A stretch of DNA of 15,441 nucleotides, taken from positions 7,039 to 22,479 of the forward strand of contig DJRZ01000018.1 in the NCBI GenBank assembly GCA_002440235.1. Direction: 5' to 3'. This document shows, piece after piece, positions 1 to 6,702 of this stretch. The notes under the pieces are model-generated. The model had not been told where the DNA came from. It saw nothing but the letters and a program-made list of their open reading frames with translations, and made no database searches. The translations under genes and the position numbers were made by a program. Within the stretch, counting starts at the first letter, position 1, and the number at the start of each line of letters is the position of its first letter. The stretch comes from Alphaproteobacteria bacterium UBA6347 (GTDB lineage: Bacteria > Pseudomonadota > Alphaproteobacteria > CAAGCB01 > CAG-977).

Positions 1-627
1 GTCGCCTACGTCCGGCACGCGCCCAGAACGCCGGACGTCCCGGTAATGGAACAGGCTTTGTCGCTGTACAAGCGGGGCGATTACAAAAACGCGCTGACTT
101 TTCTGGCGCAGGCGGATCTGATGAACGTCCCCGACGCCGCTTTCGTTCTGGGGGCGATGCACCTGTCGGGCAAAGGAACGGACGCCGACGCCGCCAAGGC
201 GCTGAAATACTACGAACGCGCGGCGGACGGCGGGTTTGCGCCCGCGATGACGACGCTGGCGGTTTTATACACCGACGCCGATGAAAAATACGTCAAAAAC
301 GATTTTGAAAAAGCGCGGTCCTACGCCGAAAAAGCCGCGGACGCCGGCGACGTCGAAGCCCAAATGATGCTGGCGCGCTGGTATGAAAACGGCGAAAACG
401 TCATCAAAGACGTTTCCAAAGCCGTCGAATACTATAAACGCGCCGCCAGAAACGGCAATCAAGGCGCGAAAATGGCGCTGGTGCTGATTTATCAGAACGG
501 GGCGAAAAACGTCAAAATCGACAGAAAGGAAGTCGACCGCTGGGAGGACAGCATTAAAAAGCAGATAAGGTTTGAAAACATCTTTCAAAACCGTCCCGCC
601 GATCATATCGAAAAAATCGCCCGATGA
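1..627 (+). CDS. Sel1-repeat protein, 5'-truncated by the window edge
   Basis: The frame is open from base 1. The first ATG is at 46, but no Shine-Dalgarno sequence precedes it, so the gene probably begins upstream of the window. From that ATG there are 193 residues with three clear Sel1/TPR-like repeats at about 30-63, 66-101 and 103-137, plus a degenerate fourth; each shows the pattern A..LG..Y..G.....D...A..YY..AA..G. Sel1 repeats are paired helices that mediate protein-protein contacts. No enzymatic motif is visible. The stop overlaps the start of the next Sel1 gene by four bases (ATGA), so the two are probably co-transcribed and translationally coupled. Localisation cannot be judged because the N terminus is missing. 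The fold assignment is strong; the biological role is unknown. Confidence 0.8.
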   Translation, partial: VAYVRHAPRTPDVPVMEQALSLYKRGDYKNALTFLAQADLMNVPDAAFVLGAMHLSGKGTDADAAKALKYYERAADGGFAPAMTTLAVLYTDADEKYVKNDFEKARSYAEKAADAGDVEAQMMLARWYENGENVIKDVSKAVEYYKRAARNGNQGAKMALVLIYQNGAKNVKIDRKEVDRWEDSIKKQIRFENIFQNRPADHIEKIAR

Positions 628-2087
628 AAAAGGCGGCTTTAACTTTTTTTTCGTTGTTGTGCGCCGCTGCGCCGGTTCGGGCGCAAACCATCGACCGCGA
701 TTCGTTCGAGGTCGGCGTTGAAGCGTACAACGCCGGAAACTGCGCCGAAGCTTTGCGCATTATGAAACGGTACGAAAAGGATCAGCCCAGCGCCGCCTAC
801 GTCGTCAAGGTCTGTTCCCTGATGCTGGAAAAGCAAAGTCGCGAAAACGGCGATTCGTCCGCCGCAGACGCCGCGGAACTGCGCAAAGGCGATTTGACGC
901 GTTTTGAAAAACTGGGCATGGTCGCTCGCTTCGCGCGGGAAGTCGGCGGCATTTCGGGCGCGGCCTACATCGCCGCGCTGACCGCCGAAGCGCGCAAGGG
1001 ATCGCCGAAAGCGGCGTTTCAGCTGGGTTTGCTGTATCAAGAGGGCATAGGCGTTCCGCATGATTTCAAAGCCGCCCTGCGCTGGTTCGACGCCGCCGCG
1101 GAAAACGGACACGCGTCCGCCATGAACTCCGCCGGATTCTACCGCCGGTACGGAATCGGCGCCGCCCGCGACGACGCGAAAGCTTTGGCGCTTTACGAAA
1201 AATCGGTCGAAAACGGCAATTCGTTCGCTTTGTACAATCTGGCGCGGCTGTACGACGACAACAAAAACCGGCTGAAAGCGTGGCTGTTTTCCGATTTGGC
1301 GGTCAAACGCCTGCCGCGGGACGACAAGCGAAAAATCGACCGCGCGCGGGATTTGCGCCGAAAAGCTGACAAAAACCTGTCGGCGTTTCACCGCGCCTAT
1401 CTGGCGAAATTCCGTCCGTTCGCGATGAGCGCGATTTTGACGCCCGACGATTTGAACGGCGCCGCGATGCCGAGATCCCTGCCCGAGCCGCCCGAAAAAA
1501 TGATCGAGGAAACGGCGTTCATGAAATTCGTTTCAAAGGACGCTTTCGACAACCGGTACAAGGTTTTCTTTCCGCTGATGCCGTCTTGGGTAGGATCGGA
1601 TTCGAACGGGGAAGCCGATCCCGCCCTGACGGGAAAAACGTTGCCCGCGCCGTCGCCGGAAGACGCGGACGCCGTCGCCGCGCTTTATTTCCGTCCCGCG
1701 GATCCGCGCTATGTCCACCTGACGCTGAAAAACGAAAAAAGCGCCGTCCCGCTGTCCGTCGGCGACGTCGTGACGCTGACCGTCCTGACGCCGCTGTTCG
1801 AAACGCCCGCGACGCGCAAGGGCGGACATTACTACATTCAAAACACGGGCTACGACGTCGTTCTGAACGACCCGCAATCCGTTTTGGGCGCGGCGGGGTC
1901 TTTCGTCCTGACGCCCTTGCCCGACGACGGGAAACGCGCGGAAAGCTGGCTGAGCCGCAAATTCAAAATCCGCCGCGCGGGAACGGCGGTCGTGCGCTTT
2001 ACGCCGCGCAAAAACCTGCCGGCGGAGGAGAAAATCTTTCCCCACGCGATCAAAATCGTCGCGGTCAAGGGCAAAGATCCGAAATAA
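624..2087 (+). CDS. Exported Sel1-repeat protein with a C-terminal beta-rich domain
   Basis: This 487-residue protein starts with a classic Sec signal peptide (positive MKK, hydrophobic core, likely cleavage after residue 20 in APVRA|QT), so it should be periplasmic or surface-exposed. Sel1 repeats occupy about 128-163 and 164-199, with a degenerate unit to about 230 (AAFQLGLLYQEGIGV is typical). A charged helical linker follows. Residues of about 340-480 look beta-rich (repeated V.L.V/T strands, then RAGTAVVRFTPRK), loosely recalling chagasin-type or other immunoglobulin-like folds; I do not recognise this domain. Two cysteines in the mature part (about 40 and 64) could form a disulfide, which fits the neighbouring DsbD-like gene. 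The start overlaps the preceding gene by four bases. The stop abuts the stop of the convergent DsbD-like gene with no spacer. Function unknown; a scaffold or adaptor role is inference. Confidence 0.82.
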   Translation: MKKAALTFFSLLCAAAPVRAQTIDRDSFEVGVEAYNAGNCAEALRIMKRYEKDQPSAAYVVKVCSLMLEKQSRENGDSSAADAAELRKGDLTRFEKLGMVARFAREVGGISGAAYIAALTAEARKGSPKAAFQLGLLYQEGIGVPHDFKAALRWFDAAAENGHASAMNSAGFYRRYGIGAARDDAKALALYEKSVENGNSFALYNLARLYDDNKNRLKAWLFSDLAVKRLPRDDKRKIDRARDLRRKADKNLSAFHRAYLAKFRPFAMSAILTPDDLNGAAMPRSLPEPPEKMIEETAFMKFVSKDAFDNRYKVFFPLMPSWVGSDSNGEADPALTGKTLPAPSPEDADAVAALYFRPADPRYVHLTLKNEKSAVPLSVGDVVTLTVLTPLFETPATRKGGHYYIQNTGYDVVLNDPQSVLGAAGSFVLTPLPDDGKRAESWLSRKFKIRRAGTAVVRFTPRKNLPAEEKIFPHAIKIVAVKGKDPK

Positions 2088-4124
2088 TCACAAATCCCCG
2101 ACCAGCCGCGCCAGCGTGTCGGACGTGATCAGCTGCGGCAGCAAAACGGGCTGTTCGGCGCGAGGCGCGTAATAAACGTACAGCGGGATTCCGCCTCTGC
2201 CGAAACTTTCCAGCGCGGCGGTGACGGCGCCGTCGCGGTTCGTCCAGTCCGCCGAAAACGCGGCGACGCCCTTGCGCCGGAAAAGTTCAGCCGTTTTTTC
2301 CGACGCGAAAGCCGTCTTTTCGTTGACAAGGCAGGTCAGGCACCATTTCGCCGAAAATTTGATGAACACGGGGACGCCGGCGCGTCTGTAATCTTGAATT
2401 TGCGCCGCGTCGTAGGGAATCCAGCCGATCCGTTCCGCCCGCCGTTTTTCGACCGACGCGGGCGAAACCGCCGCCAGCGCGTACCCGACGAACAAAACGG
2501 CGGCGAGCGTCGCGGCAAAGGACGCTTTTTTCAGCCGTCCGTTTTCTTGCGCCGCGCCCGCGAAAACCGCGGCGAACGCGACGGCGACCAGCCCCGACAG
2601 TCCGACCGCCAGCGCGAAATCGCCTTCTTGCGCCGCCAACACCCACAGCAGCCACGCCGCCGCCCCGTACAGCGGAAACGCCAGCAAATGGCGCGTCAGC
2701 ACCGTCCAAGCCCCCGCTTTGGGCAGCCTTTTCGCAAACGACGGGACGAAATCCAGCAAAACGAACGGAAAAGCCAGCCCCGCGCCCATCGCCCAAAACA
2801 CGCAAAGGGTGACGGGCGGCGGGCTCATCAATCCGAAGCCCAAAGCCGTTCCCATAAACGGCGCGGCGCAGGGACCGGCGACGACGACCGCCAGAACGCC
2901 CGTTCCGAAATCGCCCCAGTTTTTCCCGACGCTTTGTCCGAACGCCGCCAGCCCGTTTCCGATGGCGACGACGTCGGAAAACGCCAGCCCCAAAAAGAAC
3001 ATGAACAGGCTCATTCCCAAAACGAACGGCGGATATTGCAGTTGAAAGCCCCAGCCCAGCTCCGCGCCCGCCGACCGGAGCGCGATCAAAACGCCAGCGG
3101 CGGCGGTAAAGGACGCCAGAACGCCCGCCGCGTACAAAACGCCCGCTTTGCGCCGCGCCGGAAGACCGGCGTTTTCCGATTTGATCAGGCGAAACGCTTT
3201 CAGCGACAAAACGGGAAACACGCACGGCATCACGTTCAGCAGCAATCCGCCCGCGAACGCCAGAACCAGTGCCCACAAAAAATCCTTTAAAACGACGGGT
3301 TCGTCAAACACGGGCGGATTTTCGGCGGACCGCGGCGCGTCGATTTCGAACGCCGCGGCGACGTCGTTCCGCGCCGTGTAAAAAACAAGCGTTCCGTCCA
3401 GCCTTTCTGCGGGGGAATAGTCCTCTCGCGCCGCCTTTTTCAAAAACAGATACGCTTTACCGTCCCTGATTTTCACCGACTGCGGCGCGGAATGGGTCAA
3501 AACGTTCGGACGCGACGGAAAAAAATAAGCCGTTTCGCCCCGTTCGGGCGCGGTCGCCGCCAAGATCAGCGATTCCGGCGTTTCAAAAAAAACCGCCGTT
3601 TCGTCTTTCGCGGGCAAAGCCGCGACGGCTTCGGCGACTTCGGCGTTTTCAACGGCGGGCAAGCCGTTTTGCGCCATCATCACCAGCGCCACGTCCCGCG
3701 CCATCGGGACGCATTCGTCGCCGCACGCCAGCCACACCGCGCGTCCCGTGATTTCGAACACCCCCGCGGGCAGATCGTCCGGCGCTTTGACGCGGACGGG
3801 AAAATACGCGGCGTCCCCGCGGTATCCGTATTCGACAAAACCGCCCGCGTCGATCCGTTCGGGAACGGACCAGTACCGTCCCGTTTCCGAAAACCCGTCG
3901 GGCAGATTCAGCGTCAGTTCGACGGCTTCGCCCGCGTCCCCCGCGTTTTTCCAATAAACGTGCTCGCCCGCGTTCAACTTAATCTTCAACGCCAGAAAAA
4001 ACGATTCGCCCGCCGCGACGGTTTCCCTTTGCGCCAGCAGTTCGGCGCGCGGCGGTTCCGCGCCCGCCGCGTCAAAAGCGGACAAAAGCAGGAAAAAAGA
4101 AAAAACACATAAAATCCGTTTCAT
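2088..4124 (-). CDS. DsbD/ScsB-type protein-disulfide reductase
   Basis: The 678-residue inner-membrane protein would carry electrons from cytoplasmic thioredoxin to periplasmic thiol proteins. A signal peptide (about 1-22, ending AAGA) leads into a DsbD alpha-like periplasmic domain with a cysteine pair in ACGDEC (134 and 138). The central CcdA/DsbD transmembrane domain, about 280-550, carries the two redox cysteines in VMPCVFP (301) and AGPCAAP (419). The C-terminal thioredoxin-like domain, about 570-678, has the CxxC site KWCLTC (595/598) and a likely cis-proline in GGIPLY (647). E. coli DsbD is about 565 residues; the longer N-terminal domain suits the ScsB-like branch. All six expected redox cysteines are present. 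The start is the ATG before MKRILC; the ribosome site is weak. It converges on the Sel1 gene and diverges from the Sel1-like gene at 4210. Partner proteins are unknown. Confidence 0.9.
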   Translation of the reverse strand: MKRILCVFSFFLLLSAFDAAGAEPPRAELLAQRETVAAGESFFLALKIKLNAGEHVYWKNAGDAGEAVELTLNLPDGFSETGRYWSVPERIDAGGFVEYGYRGDAAYFPVRVKAPDDLPAGVFEITGRAVWLACGDECVPMARDVALVMMAQNGLPAVENAEVAEAVAALPAKDETAVFFETPESLILAATAPERGETAYFFPSRPNVLTHSAPQSVKIRDGKAYLFLKKAAREDYSPAERLDGTLVFYTARNDVAAAFEIDAPRSAENPPVFDEPVVLKDFLWALVLAFAGGLLLNVMPCVFPVLSLKAFRLIKSENAGLPARRKAGVLYAAGVLASFTAAAGVLIALRSAGAELGWGFQLQYPPFVLGMSLFMFFLGLAFSDVVAIGNGLAAFGQSVGKNWGDFGTGVLAVVVAGPCAAPFMGTALGFGLMSPPPVTLCVFWAMGAGLAFPFVLLDFVPSFAKRLPKAGAWTVLTRHLLAFPLYGAAAWLLWVLAAQEGDFALAVGLSGLVAVAFAAVFAGAAQENGRLKKASFAATLAAVLFVGYALAAVSPASVEKRRAERIGWIPYDAAQIQDYRRAGVPVFIKFSAKWCLTCLVNEKTAFASEKTAELFRRKGVAAFSADWTNRDGAVTAALESFGRGGIPLYVYYAPRAEQPVLLPQLITSDTLARLVGDL

Positions 4125-4209
4125 TTTTCGACCGTTTAGATTAAAATTTTCGCAAACGGCGGTTTAACCCCGCCTGTCGGACAACACCATTATTTAAGGA
4201 TACGACCCC
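4125..4209. promoter_or_regulatory. Divergent intergenic region between DsbD-like and Sel1-like genes
   Basis: This 85-base gap separates two divergent genes, so it must hold the leader of each and probably their promoters. An AAGGA ribosome site at about 4196-4200 serves the GTG start at 4210. A GGCGG/CCGCC inverted repeat spans about 4157-4173. I do not see a convincing -35/-10 pair in either direction. Confidence 0.35.
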
Positions 4210-5061
4210 GTGTTCAAGGCATTTCTTTCTTTTGCGCTGTTTTTCGCCGCGGTGTCAAGCGTCTGCGCGCAGACCCCCACCGCGTTCAAGGAAAGCGAGG
4301 GCGAACAGGAAAACACTTTGTCGAAATACATCAACGCCAGCGCGGTCTGCGCCAAAATGACCGACCCCGAGGCGCTGTACGAACGCGGCATGCTGCTGAT
4401 CAGCGACGCGAACAGCGACGCGTTCATGGCGGCGGCGGACTGTTTCACGTCGGCGGCGATGCGCAACCACACGCCGTCCCAGCTGGAACTGGGCAAGCTT
4501 TACGAAATGGGCAACGGCGTCAGCCAAAGCAAGATTTTCGCCTACAAATGGTATCAGACGGCTGTCCTGCTGGGCAATCAGGACGCCATTCCCTACCGTA
4601 ACAAGCTGGAAACGAACATGTCTTTGGACGAAATTTCGCTGGCGAATCCGATGATTCAAAGCACGCTGAAACTGATCGACCTGTTCGACCAGAAACAGCA
4701 GGACGAAGTCGACAAGCTGGACGCCAAAGTCGCGGAGGAATACAAGAATTTCGGCGTCGACATCGCGAAATACGACGTCAAAGAGGAAAAGAAAAACGCC
4801 GTCGAAAACCCCTTGATCGAGGCGCTGATCCGCGATCAGCAGAAAAAGATGAAGGCAGCGGGACTGAAAAACAGGGCGAAAAACGCTAAAACGGAACAGC
4901 CCGCGTTTCCGTTCATGGGCGGCGCGCCCGACGGAAACGGGGACGGAGAGGGCGAAAACGAACGCCCCGCCCGCCGCAGACGCCGCATGCCCGAACAAGA
5001 GGAACAGCCCGCGGAACAAAAAGATGATTGGCGGAATTTCGGCGGCGACGCGGATTTTTAA
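4210..5061 (+). CDS. Exported Sel1-like repeat protein with charged C-terminal tail
   Basis: The GTG start is chosen because AAGGA lies about nine bases upstream and the following residues form a signal peptide with likely cleavage after residue 20 (SSVCA|QT). Residues of about 53-86 and 90-124 form two Sel1-like units (LELGKLYEMGNGVSQSKIFA is characteristic). Residues 140-225 are predicted helical and charged, possibly a coiled coil. The last 45 residues are low-complexity, rich in G, E, R and Q with an RRRRR run. Its signal-peptide end closely resembles that of the exported Sel1 protein at 624 (both end in A|QT), so the two may be paralogues exported to the same place. It is monocistronic by appearance: a divergent gene precedes it and a strong terminator begins six bases after its stop. 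Function unknown. Confidence 0.8.
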   Translation: MFKAFLSFALFFAAVSSVCAQTPTAFKESEGEQENTLSKYINASAVCAKMTDPEALYERGMLLISDANSDAFMAAADCFTSAAMRNHTPSQLELGKLYEMGNGVSQSKIFAYKWYQTAVLLGNQDAIPYRNKLETNMSLDEISLANPMIQSTLKLIDLFDQKQQDEVDKLDAKVAEEYKNFGVDIAKYDVKEEKKNAVENPLIEALIRDQQKKMKAAGLKNRAKNAKTEQPAFPFMGGAPDGNGDGEGENERPARRRRRMPEQEEQPAEQKDDWRNFGGDADF

Positions 5062-5066
5062 ACATG

Positions 5067-5096
5067 AAAAAAAGCCCCGCCGAAGCGGGGCTTTTT
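5067..5096. terminator. Bidirectional intrinsic terminator between the Sel1-like gene and the phage lysis cassette
   Basis: A GC-rich stem AGCCCCGC (5073-5080) pairs with GCGGGGCT (5085-5092) over a CGAA loop, flanked by an A run on the left and a T run on the right. It can stop transcription from the Sel1-like gene on + and from the phage operon on -. The outer-spanin stop codon (5096-5098) lies inside its right edge. Confidence 0.9.
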
Positions 5097-5395
5097 CACA
5101 GACATTTCAGATAAACAACGTTATTTTCGTCGATCTGGCGGATCGTTTCGATCGTATCGTTTTCGTAATCGGGATAAACGGGCGTGTAGACGGCGCAAAA
5201 ATCACCGCTTAAACACGTCGCGCACCCGCTTGACAACAGCGTCGTCGCGCAAACCGCGGCGAACGCGGCGGACGAAAGCCGCCGATTCCGATTTTTTCCT
5301 TTCGCTTTCTGCTTTTTCGAACGCCCTGCCGGAACAAAACGCCAGAAAACAGGACGCACCGATCGAAACAACGGCGATAAACCCCAAAACGGCAT
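5096..5395 (-). CDS. Rz1-like outer-membrane spanin lipoprotein, nested with the inner spanin
   Basis: The frame encodes a basic n-region, a hydrophobic stretch and a lipobox-like LLSSGC, giving a mature lipoprotein of about 42 residues (CATCLSGDFCAVYTP...). The mature part recalls small phage outer spanins with a Y.PVY motif and ETIRQIDENN. The lipobox is slightly off consensus (S at -3). The start is uncertain: ATG at 5395 is only seven bases inside the inner-spanin gene, and TTG 5371 or GTG 5359 would shorten the long n-region. It overlaps nearly all of the inner-spanin gene in another frame, a known Rz/Rz1 arrangement. Its role would be to help fuse inner and outer membranes in the last step of lysis. 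Its stop lies at the edge of the terminator. It is the last gene of the operon. Confidence 0.72.
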   Translation of the reverse strand: MPFWGLSPLFRSVRPVFWRFVPAGRSKKQKAKGKNRNRRLSSAAFAAVCATTLLSSGCATCLSGDFCAVYTPVYPDYENDTIETIRQIDENNVVYLKCL

Positions 5396-5402
5396 CGCTC
5401 AT
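5202..5402 (-). CDS. Rz-like inner-membrane spanin (short)
   Basis: The 66-residue product begins MSDAVLGF with one N-terminal transmembrane segment (about 4-25), then a charged, probably helical tail (FEKAESERKKSE onward, ending VRDVFKR). This is the N-in, C-out layout of an inner spanin, though much shorter than lambda Rz (153 residues), so its periplasmic rod would be short. The ATG at 5402 is chosen because it overlaps the stop of the upstream gene by four bases (ATGA) and places the hydrophobic segment at the N terminus. Together with the overlapping lipoprotein frame it forms a two-component spanin. The assignment rests on topology, position after the endolysin and the nested lipobox frame, not on sequence similarity. 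Confidence 0.68.
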   Translation of the reverse strand: MSDAVLGFIAVVSIGASCFLAFCSGRAFEKAESERKKSESAAFVRRVRRGLRDDAVVKRVRDVFKR

Positions 5403-5593
5403 TCTTTCGTTTTGTCTTCCCGCATTTTCGCGTTCACGACCGAAAACAGATCCAGCACCTTGACGATCTTCGCCAAAACAGCGTCGTCTTTCGCCGTCGG
5501 CGTCGCTTTGACGATGATTGACGCCGCGGCGACGACTGTTCCGAACCAAAACAAAGCCTGTTCCGCAAAATCGGTAATCGATTCCATATTCAT
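5399..5593 (-). CDS. Small phage membrane protein, holin-like
   Basis: The product is 64 residues (MNMESITDFAEQ start), with one hydrophobic segment at about 13-30 (FWFGTVVAAASIIV), then KATPTAKDDAVLAKIVKVLD. The TPT.KDDAVL.K pattern recalls a small phage family often listed as putative holin, from memory. The ATG at 5593 is preferred over the in-frame TTG at 5599 because AAAGGA lies six bases upstream. That ribosome site is inside the end of the endolysin gene, and only two bases separate the endolysin stop from this ATG, so translation is probably coupled. It ends with a four-base overlap into the inner spanin. It could be a second holin, an antiholin or another lysis accessory; alternatives cannot be resolved here. 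The 16 bases at its start (5591-5606) are identical to those at the tail-tube gene start (9258-9273). Confidence 0.7.
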   Translation of the reverse strand: MNMESITDFAEQALFWFGTVVAAASIIVKATPTAKDDAVLAKIVKVLDLFSVVNAKMREDKTKE

Positions 5594-5595
5594 TT

Positions 5596-6099
5596 TCAAT
5601 CCTTTCCTTTCAATGATGAAAAAACAGGGCGTTTTTTTCGTCCCGTTTCATTACGACCACTTGCGCCCGCCGCACCGGAAAACCAGACCGCCTCCTCCCT
5701 GCGGCGATTCACCAGCCCCGCGCAGATTTTCCCGTCGGCATAGACCCAGCGCATCATCTGTTTAGGCACCTGGTCGTAATGTCCGGCGTTCAAAACGCGC
5801 CGCAGCGACGACAGATAAAAAGCGCGCGCGCCGATATTGAACACGAAACTGACCAGAGCTTCGCGCTGGCGGCGGGAAAGCTTGACCTCCACGCCGCCGT
5901 CGACGACCGATTCGGCGGCGGCGACGTCTTGCGCCAGCAGAATTTCCGCCGACTTTTCCGTCACGCCGGCGACGTAGCTTTCGTCCGGTCGCAAAACGTG
6001 ACCGTAGCCGATGGTTCTTTTCCCCGCGACGCAAGTGTATTCCAGCGGCGAAAAACCTTCGAACCGCTTGATTTTGTTCAAAGCTTCGCGCGAAATCAT
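5596..6099 (-). CDS. Phage endolysin, GH24 (T4-type) lysozyme
   Basis: The 167-residue muramidase would cleave the glycan strands of peptidoglycan. Its catalytic signature is complete: E14 in KRFEGF, eight residues, C23, five residues, T29, followed by IGYGH. The E-8-(D/C)-5-T pattern with Cys in the middle is known from P22-type lysozymes. Other family features are LSRRQREALVSFVFNIGA and the end motif MRWVYADGK..AGLVNRR. There is no signal peptide or N-terminal anchor segment, so release should depend on a holin rather than on Sec export. The ATG at 6099 is chosen because it overlaps the stop of the 54-residue holin candidate (ATGA) and starts exactly at the domain; upstream codons in this frame belong to the holin gene. 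The length is normal for the family. Confidence 0.93.
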   Translation of the reverse strand: MISREALNKIKRFEGFSPLEYTCVAGKRTIGYGHVLRPDESYVAGVTEKSAEILLAQDVAAAESVVDGGVEVKLSRRQREALVSFVFNIGARAFYLSSLRRVLNAGHYDQVPKQMMRWVYADGKICAGLVNRRREEAVWFSGAAGASGRNETGRKKRPVFSSLKGKD

Positions 6100-6260
6100 T
6101 CCGTTTCCCCCGAACGGCGGAGCAAAACGTAAGTCTTGGCGCAGATGTAAATCAGGGTCGCGATGCCGATCAGACACCCGACCCATTCGTTGAACACCGG
6201 TATCCACGCCGGCGCGGTCAGCCCCGCCGAAATCGTGACGCCCTCTTTGACGTTGTCCAT
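6096..6260 (-). CDS. Small holin candidate immediately upstream of the endolysin (54 aa)
   Basis: This short frame encodes MDNVKEGVTISAG, then a hydrophobic region of about residues 19-40 (WVGCLIGIATLIYICAK) and a basic tail (LLRRSGETE). A perfect AAGGAGG at 6267-6273 stands six bases before the ATG, the best ribosome site in the lysis cassette. The stop overlaps the endolysin start as ATGA. Size, a single membrane segment, N-terminal polar part and position are those of small podovirus holins (T7 gp17.5 is 67 residues). It would form the membrane lesion that releases the signal-less endolysin. I cannot confirm the family by similarity; it might equally be a pinholin or antiholin that works with the second small membrane protein at 5399. 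Confidence 0.78.
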   Translation of the reverse strand: MDNVKEGVTISAGLTAPAWIPVFNEWVGCLIGIATLIYICAKTYVLLRRSGETE

Positions 6261-6276
6261 TTCGAACCTCCTTTTT

Positions 6277-6684
6277 CTATCCGCCGACGCTTTTCAGCAG
6301 GTTGACGGAAAAAGCCAAAGCCCGATCCGTCGCCCCGACGCGCGAACGGCTCGCCTTGCGCCGCAGAACAGCCGCTTCGCGTTCCGCGCGGTCCCGAACG
6401 TCGAACGCTTCGCGCGCCGCTTTCAAATCGTTGTAAAGCAGCGCGTCGTTATAGGACGAAACATCGATGCCGGACGATCCGGCGCGGGCGATGTTTTCGC
6501 CTTTTTCCTCGGCGTTTTTTTGGCGGATTTCGCGAATGTCGGCGGCGGCTTTGCGCAATGTTTCATCGGCTTCGGCGTCGTAATCGGCGGCGGAATCGTC
6601 CCCGCCGTCCCAGTTTTTCAGCAAAGTCAGCGTCGTTTTCGCGCTGTTCGCGAAAGAAGACGCCGCGTTGTTTTTCGTTGTCAT
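6277..6684 (-). CDS. gp14-like internal virion / ejection protein
   Basis: The 135-residue, highly charged, helical protein carries a pattern I associate with podovirus internal proteins at the tail end of the structural block: E..ENIARAGSSGIDVSSYNDA followed by Ala/Arg-rich helices (REAFDVRDRAEREAAVLRRK). In T7-like phages the small protein gp14 leaves the head first and helps form the channel for DNA ejection. A strong AAGGAGG at about 6691-6697 supports the ATG at 6684. It begins 18 bases after the tail tubular protein B stop, the expected place. The usual large partners (gp15 and gp16-like) are not here; the next gene is the holin candidate. The function is inferred from pattern and position. 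Confidence 0.65.
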   Translation of the reverse strand: MTTKNNAASSFANSAKTTLTLLKNWDGGDDSAADYDAEADETLRKAAADIREIRQKNAEEKGENIARAGSSGIDVSSYNDALLYNDLKAAREAFDVRDRAEREAAVLRRKASRSRVGATDRALAFSVNLLKSVGG

Positions 6685-6702
6685 GACAGACCTCCTTTTT
6701 CG

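Noticed and set aside
2394..3290. Open frame antisense to the DsbD-like gene (298 codons)
   Set aside because: Opposes the transmembrane domain with its conserved cysteines; translation is charged low-complexity.
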